Part shown: piece by piece, positions 23,014-35,087 of the stretch | Position numbering within the stretch: the first letter of the stretch is position 1 | How the letters are laid out: each line of letters starts with the position of its first letter | From: Anaeramoeba flamelloides | Lineage: Eukaryota; Metamonada; Anaeramoebidae | Direction: 5' to 3' | NCBI GenBank assembly: GCA_027625915.1 | Contig: JANTQA010000008.1 | Span: 6,255,501-6,319,500 of the forward strand | Length of the DNA stretch: 64,000 nt | Notes under the pieces: generated by a model | Told to the model about the DNA's origin: nothing | Databases searched by the model: none | The model's input: only the letters and a program-made list of their open reading frames with translations | Made by a program: the position numbers and the translations under genes

Positions 23014-23670
23014 TTAATATTTTTTCAGATATGTGGATGGAATTAAACCTTCTTCGTTGTTTTGATTGGAGGCTAAATACCAACCTTCATAAATATCAAT
23101 TATTTGAAACAATTCACCAACTTGCATTGTTAATGTACCTTCGCCGTCTCCAGGGAATTTCCATTCTGCTTCTACCCAGTCACCTATGTTAGTATCAGTA
23201 TTTTCTTCTTCTGTTTGCTGCTGTTGTTCCATTTCTACCTCTTGCTGTTGTTCATTGACATCTTGTTTTTCTTGGTTGTTTTGGCTTTCCAAATTTTCTT
23301 CAAAATAGGTTGACGGCACAAATCCAGTTTCTTCACCCAATTGTGCGCTCCACCAACCTGACTCATCTTTATCTAAAATGGTTAATACGTCCCCTTCATT
23401 GAAAGTGAGTTCAGTTTCTTCTGTGGCTTTATATGAATATACTGCTCGCAATTTACAAATCTTAGTTAGTGTTTTATTATTTATTGTTGTAGAAGTATTC
23501 AGATTTTGATTATTGTCGTTATTTGTTGTTTCCTTGGTATTTGATTCAGAACGTGAAACTGGTGAACGAGGATTAGACACGGTTTCTTTGTTTGGATTGG
23601 TTTGAATGTTAGATTTTGTTTTTTGTTTTGTTGTGGTTGATTTTGTTTTGGAGTTGTTTTTTGAACTTTT
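23014..23670 (-). CDS. Tandem SH3-domain exon (3' exon of an F-BAR-SH3-SH3 gene)
   Basis: 218 residues ending at a TAA. The frame is open up to a TAG acceptor at 23671-23673 and has no upstream ATG, so this is an internal or terminal exon beginning in phase 0. A polar Ser/Thr/Asn-rich linker precedes SH3-1 (bases about 23457-23299), which has VYSYKA, the DESGWWSAQLG stretch and GFVPSTYF. A Gln/Glu-rich linker follows, then SH3-2 (23181-23017) with EGWYLAS and GLIPSTYL, ending KKY. Both domains keep the Trp and Pro-Tyr residues that bind proline-rich ligands. The nearest upstream exon on this strand with a matching phase is the F-BAR exon ending at 31547, so one protein like yeast Bzz1 (F-BAR plus two SH3) is the best model. 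The SH3 assignment is secure; linkage to F-BAR is inferred. Confidence 0.88.
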   Translation of the reverse strand, partial: KSSKNNSKTKSTTTKQKTKSNIQTNPNKETVSNPRSPVSRSESNTKETTNNDNNQNLNTSTTINNKTLTKICKLRAVYSYKATEETELTFNEGDVLTILDKDESGWWSAQLGEETGFVPSTYFEENLESQNNQEKQDVNEQQQEVEMEQQQQTEEENTDTNIGDWVEAEWKFPGDGEGTLTMQVGELFQIIDIYEGWYLASNQNNEEGLIPSTYLKKY

Positions 23671-26600
23671 CTATTTTATTTTTATTTTGAATAATTTTTG
23701 AATTTAAGATAGAAGAATTTTTTTTTAATAATTTTCATTTTTAAAAGTAATTACAAATAAAGTAAAATAACTTAAAAAAGTATCTTTGGAAAACTAAATT
23801 TAGTTTAAAATACTTATATGGGCTGTGGGTAGGCACTCTAATGGGTCTCGGGTGCTATTTGAATTGGAACACACAAATTTAGTCAATTCAAAATTCTCTC
23901 ATTACCTGATTAAGTGTTTTTTCAACACTTAATTCTTAGCAATAAATCCAAAATTTAAAAGATTATAACATCTATTTTGCACACGCGTTAAAATGGAAAT
24001 GAAATAAAAATTATTTTAAAATTGGAAATTATGAATATATTAATTATTCTAGAATATTAACAAAAGAATATCTCATTCAGGACTAAAATTTTAGATCTTG
24101 AGGAAGCAACCCACAGTATCAATCAAGACTTAGAACCTCTTTAATAGGTACGTGAGGTTTCATTCTTGTTAATAGGTGATGTGTTTAAAAGTTTTTTGAT
24201 CTGGCAAATTTTTTAAAAATAAAATTTTTGCATTTTTTTGATAACATTACCTTTTTTTGTTTTTGTTAAGGGCTACGTTCCCACCCTTGGAAAGTGTTGA
24301 GTTATTGTGTGATTTCACTTTCACTTCTCAAAAAGAATTTTCATTCTGAAGAAATTGGACAAAGAAAAAAAAAACAAATTTTTTGTAATCCTTACCTTTT
24401 CACTCATACTTTTTTTCAATGTTTTTCAATGATCACGGAAATAGAAAATAACAAAAAAAAAAATTGCAAAAAAATGGCTTTTGGGGATTTTCAAGTGCAA
24501 GTTCAAATTTGAGAACATTTCAAACTTGTAAAAGCAAATATAAAAAAAATATGTAGAGCAGCCAGAGGAATTCCTGTGGGTCCAGAAAGTTGAAATGGAA
24601 ATTCTAAAATATTAAAATCAAATTTTGGCATGATCTTTGAAAGGTAAAAATTGTGAAAATTTTCCATTTTTTCTAAAAGAAATTATCAGTGTGTAAATAT
24701 TACTGAGATTACAAAACTCTGTCAAGGTTTTTTTTATAAATTATTTCACCGAACTAACCTGAAAATGTATTCCTTAATATTCTTTAATTTATTTTTGTTC
24801 TTATTAAAACAAAAATATTTTTTATTTTTATTTTTATTTTCGTAGAAAGTTTATTTCCCTTCAAAAAAGCCACTTTTTCAAAAAGTCATTATATTTCAAT
24901 TTTCTGATTTTCTAATTGGTAAAAAATTAAAACAAAAATTGTTTGAGAAACAAAGTCTCAAATACCAATTTTTTTTTTAGAATTCATGATCAAAACAAAA
25001 AATTATTCATGAAAATCGGTATCCTTTTTCCAACTATTTTTGACTGCTTTGATCAGAAATGTTTTTTTTTTAAATGTTCTATTCAAGTTGAAAAACAGGT
25101 TTATTTAATAGAAATGAGAATTTATGAATCTTGGTAAAATAGAATAAGAAATTTTAATTTCTTCTCGGTTTAATTAATTAACAATTCAAAAATCATTTTG
25201 CGCTACACTTAGTATATTGTTCAGTATGATGTTGCGATCATTTTTTTCGGTGTTTAAAATTATTTATTTTTGTTAATAGAATTTTTTCCTTTTATGTTAT
25301 TTTTTGAAAAAACTTTTTTGAATAAATTTTTTTAAAAGATTACTATACACAAATTTTGATAAAATATCAATTCGCATCTACAACATTATTTAAATTAAAA
25401 AATTGTGAATTGTTTTTTTATTTGTAAATTTATTAAACAACCTAAATATCACATAATTTTTTGTTCCACATCGCAAATAAATGACTTATTCTGAAAGATC
25501 CAAAAAAAAAAAAAAAATAGAGAGAGAAGTTTTATCACAATACCAAATCACTAGATCACAAAAAAAATAACAATTTTCGAAAACAAACGGTTTATCAAAT
25601 CAAAAACATTAACCAAAATCAATTGTAATCAAAAAAAAATAATTAGGTATTCCAAGACAAAAAGAAAGAAAAAAACAAGAAAACGTGTACACTAAAATAA
25701 AACAGAGAGAAAGCCAAACTAAAATCCAAATAATTTTTCAGTGACAAAAGTTGGTAGCATAAACCCCAAAAAGTTAACCCCAAGAAAAACAAACAAAGAT
25801 AATTCCAAATCAAAACCTTTTTTTAAAAAAATTCAGGAAGAATCAGAAGAAGGAGTAAAAAAAACAATTCCAGAATAAAGCCTAATTGAAATAAATTTAC
25901 AACTTTTTCTACACAACCTCACAAAAGGTCTTTTTAACCCCCCCCCTCCTGGGGGAAAGTTCCTACTTAGGTGTCCTATTAGTTTATTATGCCATGGAAC
26001 TATTACGACAAAAATTTGCAAGGTTGTTATAGAAATTATCAACAAAAATTTTGATTATATAAGAACTGCGTTGCAGATCATTAAAAATCAATAAAAACAA
26101 AAATCTAAAATTCGAATTTTAATGTCGTTTATCACTCTTTACCTATTTTTGCTTTTGGCTTCCTTTTTTTTTCCCTTTCACTTATGATCTTTTAACAGGA
26201 AATTTTTTAAAAAAATTTTCATTTGTTTTTATTAAAAAAAATCAATTTATTTATTCACTTTACATCAAAAGAAAAATAATCAACATAGAATTAAAAGTAT
26301 TACAAAAACAATTTTTTTATAACAATTTGGATTTTCTTGAAAATTAATGTTTTTTCTTTTTATCAATTTTTTTCAGACTTTTTTTTTTAATTTTTTTTGG
26401 TATTTTGAAAAAGTTGGACTTATCAAGCTTTTAAATAAAAATTCATCATATTTTTTTGAAAAATATGTTTATGTCTCATTCAGAACTAATCCATGAGATA
26501 TCTCAAAAGATCAATTTAGAAAAATTAATTTCATTTATTCTGTCTAATATTAAAAAACCATTGTCATCATTAAAATGACTCTGCTTGCTCAATCTGATCT

Positions 26601-27014
26601 TTTTATTCATAAACTGTTCAAAAAAAGCATAATTTAGGTGTTGGAATAGTTCACTTGATAGTGGTTACGTAAAGTTTCTATAATTAAATTCCCCGTTTCT
26701 TTAAATAAAATACACGAACAATATTTGTTTTTAAATTAATTATTCCCAAAAAACTTCATTTCTAAGCGATTTTTTGATCAATAAGTAAATAAAACTATTT
26801 TCAGAAATTGTATCACAAGTTAACATTTGATTAATACCATATCTTTTTTTTTATTCAAACTTTATGAAATTATAAAGTAAAAATACATTTAATTTATTTC
26901 AGATAGTTATTGGTACCTTTATATTTTTTGTTTTTCTAAAAACGATAATGTTTGTAATAAAAAAATACTTTATAAAAAAATTGTTGCCTAATTTTTGAAT
27001 AGTACACATCCCGT

Positions 27015-27720
27015 AAATTTTTTTCAAAAAAAAAATCTCTAAATTTTATATTTTCGAAATACATTCACATAATAAACATTATTAGACATAACAATTTTGA
27101 AAAAGTTTTATCACTTTATTCCGTATTAATGTGAATTGAAAAAAAACAAAAATTTTCAATAATATTTTTTTCATTTTTAATTGTAAAAATTTTGAAATTT
27201 TGTTTTGACTTAGTGGAGAGATTATTTGAATCTATTTATTTTAATAGTTTAAAAAGAATCATATTTTTCAATTTAAAAATAAAACCAAATATTTCTTTCA
27301 AAAGATATCGCTAAATTAAATTCAAAAGCTGTTTTTTTTTCTTTTTTTGGAATATTTTTTATCATTTTATTTTTTCACATATTTGAGTTTTAATATATAT
27401 ATTCCCTGTTTTTTTCTACAAATTGTTTTAACATTTATTATTTTTTTCTTTCTTAATATTCAATATAAAAATTCATTCATTGTAACTTATTTCAAAAAAA
27501 AAATACCCCAAAAATAGGTGTTTTTTTTCAAAAGTCGATAATTTTGAAAAAGGGGAGTATTCAAATCTTAATTAATTTAATAGTTATCTTTTCTTAATGA
27601 CATAAAATGATCATAACTTTGAAAAAATAATTTATCATTGATGTATAGATGAAATTCAATATGTAGTTTTGGCTAACTTTAATTTTCGGAATTTATTTTT
27701 TCCTTGCAGTGTAGTATCTC
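27015..27720 (+). repeat. Dispersed repeat family E, copy 1
   Basis: About 700 nt matching 54350-55058 in the same orientation. Landmarks include TAAACATTATTAGACATAAC near the start, the ATATCGCTAAATTAAATT block (27306) and CTTTAATTTTCGGAATTT near the end. No ORF. Only two copies are in the window and no clear inverted ends, so the class is open. Confidence 0.75.
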
Positions 27721-28203
27721 ATTTTTATTATTAAACTAAAAATCTAATAAAATTTTTATTTGAAAATAATAATAACCTCTGTTTTCTTTAATTACTCCTT
27801 TCTCTCAATAAAAAAATAAAAAATCACAGGTTTTTTCATTAGGAATAAATATCCTATGCTTTTTCTCTTAGTTATTTTTCTAAATTTTGTTGATTTTTTG
27901 GTTAAATTCCGGATACCAATTTTTTTTACCTTGAAAAATCATGTAATTATTGGAATAGCTTTACCAATATCAAAAAATTCTTAAAATGTTAAAGATCTTT
28001 ATGATATAAATAAGACCGATATGTGTTTGTTAAGTTAAACGTCCCTTTTATGATGATAAAAAATCTAATTTGAAAATAAATTTCTTCATTAATCAAAACG
28101 ATCTGAATTATTTGAAATTTTAAAATTAAAAAAAAAAAATAAGTAAAGATCAAATAAAAAAAAAAAAGATTTCTCAAAGATGTTTTTTTAATTTTCATGG
28201 CGA

Positions 28204-28820
28204 TAAGGTATTTCCAAAAAAAGTGGAATTTTTTTTTTTACATTTCAAAAAATATTCTCTTTGTTAAATGGTTCTATTCATAAATTGATAATATTAACTT
28301 AAGAAGAATATTAATAATCATTTAATCAACATCTATTATGTATATTTTGAAATATGTACTTCAAAATAACTTCAAAATAGCTCCAGAAAATAAAATAAAA
28401 AAAATTTCACTTTTTTTATACAAAACAAAAAATAGCTGAATTCAATAAAAAAAATTGAATGGTATGTTAAGGATACAAACAATTTTTAAAACAATAGAGT
28501 ACTGTTATTAGTTTTTCCTTCTCTTAGATATTTTATGTCAAGATGAAAGATCTTCGGAAAATTAAATTTTAGAATCAAAAAGAAAAACGAATAACTACCA
28601 ATTTCCCCACAGATTTTCACATTTAAAAAATATCATATCAAATCAAGATCACAAACTTTCATATTTTTTATTTAGAGTAATGTCATACAAGCAAACAAAT
28701 TAGGTTATTATTATTAAGAGTCGATAAATGATGAAGAACAATAAAATATATTTAAATAGTTTAATTAGGATTTGGTTCAATAAAGACCCTTTAAAAAAAA
28801 TTTGACCTGCCTTTTTTTAT
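28204..28820 (+). mobile_element. Family A TIR element, copy 2
   Basis: Begins after TA with AGGTATTTCCAAAAAAAGTG. The interior parallels 10139-10730 and 38040-38340 (for example CTTTTCCTTCTCTTAG/GG and ACCAATTTCC.CAC blocks). The right end is decayed and set by the family length. Confidence 0.65.
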
Positions 28821-29141
28821 AATTAGCTTTTACGAAAGGGGTAATTAAAATAAATAGATCTGTAAAGTTATTTTAAGGTTTCACAGAATTCATCAATTAA
28901 GAATTTATTTATCTTGAAATTTGGAAAAGATAAAAAATTAAAAAGCAAAGATACAATAATTTGAAAAAGGGTCAAGTAATTTTAAAAAAATGTGGCCAAA
29001 AAAGTTTTCAAAATTATCCTTTAAACTGCCAAAAAAACTCCAAGAGAGCTACTTTTTTAGACCACTGTTTGAAAAAAATCTTTTGTCACACTTTTTTAAA
29101 ACAAACTTAAATAAAAAAAAAAATTATTATCAAATAAAATA

Positions 29142-29731
29142 AGCTATTTCCAAGAAAGTGGGGGCAAATTTATTTTAAAATATATCTTTTAAAATAAATC
29201 TTCAAAAAAGGATTTAAACATCCAAAATCATTAAATACTATATATTGATTCTGGATAATAATTCAATTTGTTTCTTAGTATTGTATTACATAAATAAAAG
29301 ATATTAAATTTTCTGATCTGGATTTTATCTGATATTTTTTAGGGGTAAAAATTGGTGTTTATTATTTTATTTTTGATTGAAAAAATCATTTTCATGAATT
29401 GTTTAATCACAACAAATTTTCAAATAGAATTGAAAATATATAACTGCATTTTTTTGTTTCAAAAAATCATTTGTACCCTTTTCATATTTCCAGTTTTTTT
29501 ATTGGAATTGGTCGTTGAATTGTTTTCACCAAAAAAAGTGCTATTTTTTTTTTTTATTTTTTGCGAAATATTTCATCCAAAATATTTTAAAATAAATACC
29601 TTAGCCATTTGTACAATTGGTATTAATATTAAACTTAATTTGGTATCGTTAATTAATGAATACTACCACTAGCAAAGATTGATTTTTTATGAAATGTAAA
29701 AAAAAAATACCCCACTTTTTTGGAAATACCT
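29142..29731 (-). mobile_element. Family A TIR element, copy 3 (best-preserved ends)
   Basis: 590 nt bounded by TA on both sides. The left end is AGCTATTTCCAAGAAAGTGG and the right end is its mirror, CCACTTTTTTGGAAATACCT. The TA flanks and about 22-nt inverted ends fit a Tc1/mariner-type non-autonomous element. Orientation is opposite to the 10139 and 28204 copies. The 106-codon frame inside is not conserved in other copies. Confidence 0.8.
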
Positions 29732-29984
29732 TAATACCAGCCTATTTAACCCATACAATTGTTTTGGAGACATTTTTCAAAAACTTGTTAGTAACACTTT
29801 TTTCAAAGGAATTTACTAAAATTTTATAATTTTTCTTAAAAGGTGCATTACAATTTTGGTAACAAAGCCTTTTGGTTTAAACCTAATCATTTAATCCACT
29901 TCAATTTTATTTCTATAATTCACTGCCGAGTATTCTTTCCGGTATTTTTTATACGGTTTTTCATAAAAAAAAAAATGAGTGTAT

Positions 29985-31192
29985 CGTAGTGAAAAAAATA
30001 CCTGACATGAAAAAAATCACAGACAAGATTTTTAATTGGTAATATTAGGAAAATCGTTGTGTAATTGCAAATATTTTGAATCAAATCATTTAATTTCAGA
30101 AACATACTTTTTAAAATTATAACTCACCCACTTATTAGAATGATGATTAATGAAATTACACTTGTCCAAAACAGTATTCAATCAATCAAAAAACAAGAAT
30201 AAAAATTATCATTTTCCTAACTCTAGTAAACCTCTATAAAACTCTATTGTTTTTTCAGAATAAATAAACTATTTTTCAGTCAAAGGGGCCCTGTTGTAAT
30301 GATATAATACATGTGTTTAAAGGGTTTGCATAGATATTAGAAGAAAAATTTTATTTTGGAAATTTTCAAAATTGAAATCATTTTTTCACATTTTTACACA
30401 TTGTTGTTTTTTTTTTTCGATTTTTTTTTAAAAACGTAATTCAGTTGCAAAAAATTTTTTTATGGCAAGATCAATAGTCACTTGGTAAAAAAGTGTTATT
30501 CTAAGGTTATTTAAACCATGTAAAGATTGTTGAGAAATCATATTGATTTCTATTGCAATTCTATTCGATCTTTGATCTTGATATTTGCTTAATAAATTTG
30601 AAAAATTTTCACTTCATTTTCATTTCCTTTTTCAAATAGAGACCACAAATACCAACATACTTCGTTTGGGGGGCTTAATTTCTAAAAGAAAAGTATGGAA
30701 AATGAAGTGAAAAATGTTTCATATTTATTATTCAAATACCAGTAGAAGTTCAAAACGAACATCCTTGTTTTTCTCAATAGATCCCTAAGAATTTGAGTTT
30801 TTCAATTTTTAAGAAAATCTATTGATTAATTAGTTTTCTTTCAGACATATATCAACAATTCTTTGATGTGTATTATTCTATTTATTTCTTATTTGTTCTT
30901 CAAAGGTCTATTATATAAAATAATTGATATTTGAAAAAAACGTTGGGCCCCTTTGACTGAAACAGAGTTTAGATCTACTTTTGTTATCAAACAATTACTT
31001 GGGTATTCTATAGACGCCCCACTTTAATGAACTTTAGGTAGGTTTATTACTAGTCTCATAAAAAATTTGGTTATTTATTAAAAGGATTTTATTCTAAAAT
31101 AAAAGTCATTTACACAACAATTTTCCTAATATTAACAATTAAAAATCTTGTCTGTGGATTTTTTTCATGTCAGGTATTTTTTTTACTACTAT
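29985..31192. mobile_element. Family C TIR element, copy 1, carrying a nested family G element
   Basis: Outer inverted arms of about 75 nt, reading AAAAAATACCTGACATGAAA from the left and, reverse-complemented, the same from the right, then CAGACAAGATTTTTAATTG in both. The interior is interrupted by a 705-nt element (30266-30970). Related copies are at 37402-38032 and 32954-33415. Confidence 0.8.
30266..30970. mobile_element. Family G TIR element, copy 1
   Basis: 705 nt with imperfect 25-26-nt inverted ends whose inner 15 nt, CAGTCAAAGGGGCCC (30277-30291), is repeated exactly in reverse at 30945-30959. Flanking TA pairs are visible. A second element with related ends and almost the same length lies at 36701-37402. 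A smaller hairpin (arms around 30603-30625 and 30695-30718) sits inside. No ORF. Confidence 0.75.
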
Positions 31193-31546
31193 ACCTAAAC
31201 TGCATCAACCCAGAATTCACTATTAGTTTACGATTGTATTGATGTATAATTTTATTTTCATTTTCCCAAAAATTGTTTCAGACCAAATTAGCCTAGACAA
31301 AGCACAAGACCCCTCAAAAATCGATTAAAAATTTTTTATATTTTTTTAATTAATTTAGATCTTCCTTATTGAACTTTATGGATAAAATCTGAATTAAATT
31401 TTTATATTTGAAAAGAGCATGTTACTTATTAAAACTTGTCCATTTAAAAGTAAATTAATTTCCAAAAAGAAAAAGAAGAAGAAGAAGAAAAAGAAAAAGA
31501 AATGTAGGCAAGAAGGATCAAAAGAAAATAATGAACAACTTCTTAC

Positions 31547-32805
31547 TTTTGCTTGATAAATTTTTTTTTCGGGAATATCGATAATGGGTTTTTTGGAAGA
31601 TTTTTTTTCAATCATTTCCCCTAAGATGGAATGTGTGTCTATTGTTTCTGCCAATTTTGTAAGTTGTTGAATTGCCAAACAATTATTTTTGTTGTAATTT
31701 AACATATAATTCGTAAGGTTTTGCATCATTGTTTTTAAATGGGATATCCGATCTTGTTCTAATTGTTCAACATCGTGCAAGATTTTGTTTATTTTGTTTT
31801 GTGAGTTCGTTTGGGATTTGTTGTACGAGCTTATGGATTTTTTATATTCATTTTCTAAGGTTTGAAATTTTTGTTTTATTGGTTTTCTTTTGAGAGACAG
31901 CTAATTCGTTTTTTGAGTCAAGATTTATTTGGAAGGAATAAATATGAAAAAAATTAGATGAGTTTTTTGTCTTTTTAACTTTTCTTTTTTTTTTATTTTT
32001 TATTTTTTGATTAACTTTATGTTTCGCTTTTGTCCGCCCTGTGTTTGGAAATTTTGTGAAAAACACAAAAAGAAGAAAAAAAAATTATTTGTGTTGTTGA
32101 ATTTGCTTGTGGATATTTTTTTGTTGTTAATCTTTTTTTCCCTTAAAGACAAGTTTTGTGTGTTTTTTTTTTTTTTTTTATCTTGTTGAAGATTTTGTTT
32201 GAATGACTTTGACTTATTTGAAAAGAAATACTCTCGTTTTCAAAGTTTCAATTTGTGGTTTTTTTTTTTTTTTTTTTTTTTTTTTCGGAATAAAAAATTC
32301 AACTCGTTACCTTATTATATTCCTTAGGATTAGGTTGTTCGCTAAGTAAATAATTTTCCAAATCCAAAGTACTTTCTTCAAGTTTTAAGCCTTGTTTATT
32401 GTATTCGGTTTTAATTTTCTCAAGCTGTGTTAATTCTTTTGTAAGGCTTTGTTTTTCTTGTTTCCAACAGGGCAAAAGTTCTTCCTTCTTTTTTTTGTAA
32501 TGACTAGTTAAACCTTCAAGCTCATCAAATAATTTACCCAGCATTTTGGATCTTTCTTCGCTGTGTGTCGAAAGAGAAGAAAAATGCTCCAAAATACCAG
32601 CCCAAATCTCATTCATTAATGGGTCGAGCATATTATACTCTTCTTTTGTTGTTGGAACTATTGTTTCAAGTTTCTTTTTATGATGGCTTGTAAGCTCTTG
32701 TTGACATGAGAGAAATTGTTTAATCTCTTCTAAAAGTTGGTAGCCCTGGTTTAAACGTTTTTCAACAAGATCTAGTTGATTTGAAAGTGGCAAAAGTTTT
32801 GACAT
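31547..32805 (-). CDS. F-BAR domain protein, 5' exons (join 32311-32805, 31547-31900)
   Basis: Exon 1 (165 codons) starts at ATG 32805 (MSKLLPLSNQLDLVEKRLNQ) and ends AATAAG before GTAACG. Exon 2 (118 codons) starts after TTAG at 31901 and ends GCAAAA before GTAAGA; both junctions are phase 0. The 283 residues form a helical, coiled-coil F-BAR/FCH pattern: GYQLLEEIKQFL (alpha-2 start), a Trp in NEIWAGILEHFSSLS, and the late helix motif VEQLEQDRISHLKTMM. F-BAR dimers bind and bend membranes in endocytosis and actin assembly. The intron between the exons is 410 nt; a small extra exon within it cannot be excluded because a GC-richer patch lies at 32015-32050. The 3' partner is probably the SH3 exon at 23014-23670. 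The F-BAR call rests on pattern recognition rather than strong identity. Confidence 0.72.
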
Positions 32806-34554
32806 TGAAAGAAAAGAAAAATGATAAAAACTTTTATAAAAAATGTAAAATTATGCAATTGGACTTCAAAATGAAATACTAGATAGGAGGTTATTCCCAT
32901 ATATCAATTTGTGATAAATTGGGTTTTATTTCTTTTTCTCAATAATACGAATAACTATTGAGAGAAAAATGTTGGACACAGAAAAATGGTTGGACAGCAT
33001 TTTTAATTGGGAACATTACTGAAAATGATTTTTAAATTCGGTCGTTTGTGAAATAACTAAAGAAAATAACAATAATCTACTTATTAGAATAACGATCAAT
33101 GTAATTCTACTTTTTCAAAATCTTATCTCTTTCCAATCTAAAGCAAGTTTAAAAATGACCATTTTCAGGATTACTAGTAAACTTTACTAGAACTTTGTTT
33201 TTTGTTAAAATAGCATGATTTACTTTTAGTTATCAACCATTCAAATGAGTATTCTACACAAACCACAGATTAACGAACCTGTAACACCTTTAAACCTGGA
33301 TTTATATAAAAGTCACCAAGTTATAAATAGGATTTGATTTTCAATTTTACTAATGTTCCCAATTAAAAATGGTGTCCAACCATTTTTCTGTGTCCAACAT
33401 TTTTCTCTCAACAGTAAACTCTTTTACTAACTTTAGAAAAATAAATCTGAAAAAATTTTCACATCAACACCTACTTCTAAATTTCAAACAAATTGTTTTA
33501 ATACTGTTCATTGTAAAATAAAATAATCAAAATTTTCATTCAGCTTTTTAAAAAATCACAGCCCACAATTGAAAATAAATCATCAAAATCCCCATTTATA
33601 AAAGATCCTTAATACGTTAAGCTTCGTTTTGGAATTAAAAAATTGAAATTTTAGATGATTTTAAAATCTTGATTTCGAAGATGAATGAAATTTTTTTACT
33701 ATTTATTTTGTAAAAAATAGTATTGTGATTTTTATTGATTCGAATTGAGAATTTTTTCATAAACTAAAAGTAACCGAATGAAAATTTTTTATCAAAGTTC
33801 AAAGAGGTGGTTTATAAAAATTATCGAAAATTAATCATTTATTATTTAAAGGTGAAGACCTTTGGGGTACGTTCAACAAATAATTAGCAATAATATTGAG
33901 GGATTGAATGAAAAATTTTCTTGTATTTTTTCAAAAAATAACAGTTTACTTGAGTATGCATAGATGAAACCCTAAAACAAACGAAAGCTTCTGGAAGAAT
34001 TTAAAATAAGATACGATTCTCAGAATTTTTTCCCATTTCTATTTCGCTTACAAGCATCAATAATATTTCAAAAGTTGCCTCATTTTGACTTAGTTTCCTT
34101 TTTTTAGTATATTAAAACTAAAATGAGCACATATTTTTGGAAGTGTTCCATATTATTTTAAACAACAAATCTTTAAAGAAATAAATTACTAGCTAAACCA
34201 GAAAATTCTCAATAATATTACAATGAGTGACTTTTAATTATTAATTAAATGAAAACATTTTTTTCACTGGTTTTGTCAGAATAACAATTACAAATCCAAT
34301 TTCCTATCTATTTTATAATTGAGTTGAGTTTAACATTCTTCAAAGAGATTATCAGAATTTGTCAAAATTTTCAGAATCGAACAAGATTTTTTCGAAACTA
34401 ATTTACAGACCACAAAGCTTGATCAACACAAATAACTTTTTTCCGTTTCTCAAAAAATTCACCTACTTTGAGTTGATTGTAGAAGAAACTCAATTTGCCA
34501 TCTAATAAAAACAATTTCTGATCCATTTTTTGGATTTTTTATTTTTATTTTATA
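32806..34554. other. Divergent intergenic region between the F-BAR and CH genes
   Basis: 1.75 kb that must contain both 5' regions, since the genes point away from each other. It holds one family C-like element (32954-33415); the rest is unremarkable AT-rich sequence. No promoter motif can be assigned. Confidence 0.65.
32954..33415. mobile_element. Family C-related TIR element, copy 3
   Basis: 462 nt with inverted ends of about 75 nt: GAGAGAAAAATGTTGGACAC at 32960 is mirrored by GTGTCCAACATTTTTCTCTC ending at 33409, continuing into TTTTTAATTGGGAACATTA on both sides. The interior (TTATTAGAATAACGATCAAT) resembles 30130-30150 of family C, although the outermost sequence differs. Confidence 0.8.
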
Positions 34555-35042
34555 ATGAGCGATCGTAATGAATACAAAAGGCTGCTTCGAAAATTGTGGC
34601 AAAAAAAGGATCAAGACTTTCAAATTTTTGGATTAATTGCACTCAAGGATTGGGTAAATGAAACCTTGTCGTCTTCAAATTATGAGATCGAAATTGAAGA
34701 TTTTAGTGAAGATCTCGAAAAATGTAAAACACTTCCTTTATTGTTCCACTGTTTAATGCCGTCTCTTGGCTTTGATAAAATCAATGATCTACCAAAGAAA
34801 AAGCAACGAGCCAAAGCTTTTGTAAAATTATTAGCCGAAACAGAATTGGAGTGTTCGTTCCCTACTTATTCTGATATCACAGATGTACTAAAATTTTTTT
34901 TTTTTATTTTTTATTTTTTTTATTTGTCATCAGTAAATTAGGGAAAAATTTTTTTTTTGCACCCTAGAACATTTTTTTGAAACTTAAAAGTGATGAAAAA
35001 ACTTAATAAATTATTTTTTTAATTTCTTTTTTTTCTCTTATG

Positions 35043-35087
<45 letters not shown>

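Larger units (their letters stand above)
23671..31546 (-). other. Presumed 7.9-kb intron of the F-BAR-SH3 gene, filled with repeats
   Basis: It begins (on the minus strand) with GTAAGAAG directly after the F-BAR exon and ends with AAAATAG before the SH3 exon; both junctions are phase 0. No intermediate exon was recognised. It contains repeat E (27015-27720), two family A elements in opposite orientation (28204-28820, 29142-29731) and a nested family C/G element (29985-31192). If transcripts show two genes instead, this is intergenic. Confidence 0.5.

Noticed and set aside
25833-26045. 70-codon minus-strand frame spanning a C9 run and a GC-richer patch
   Set aside because: Has a short inverted repeat (ACAACCT...AGGTTGT) that hints at an element, but the boundaries and a second copy are lacking, and no protein similarity is seen.
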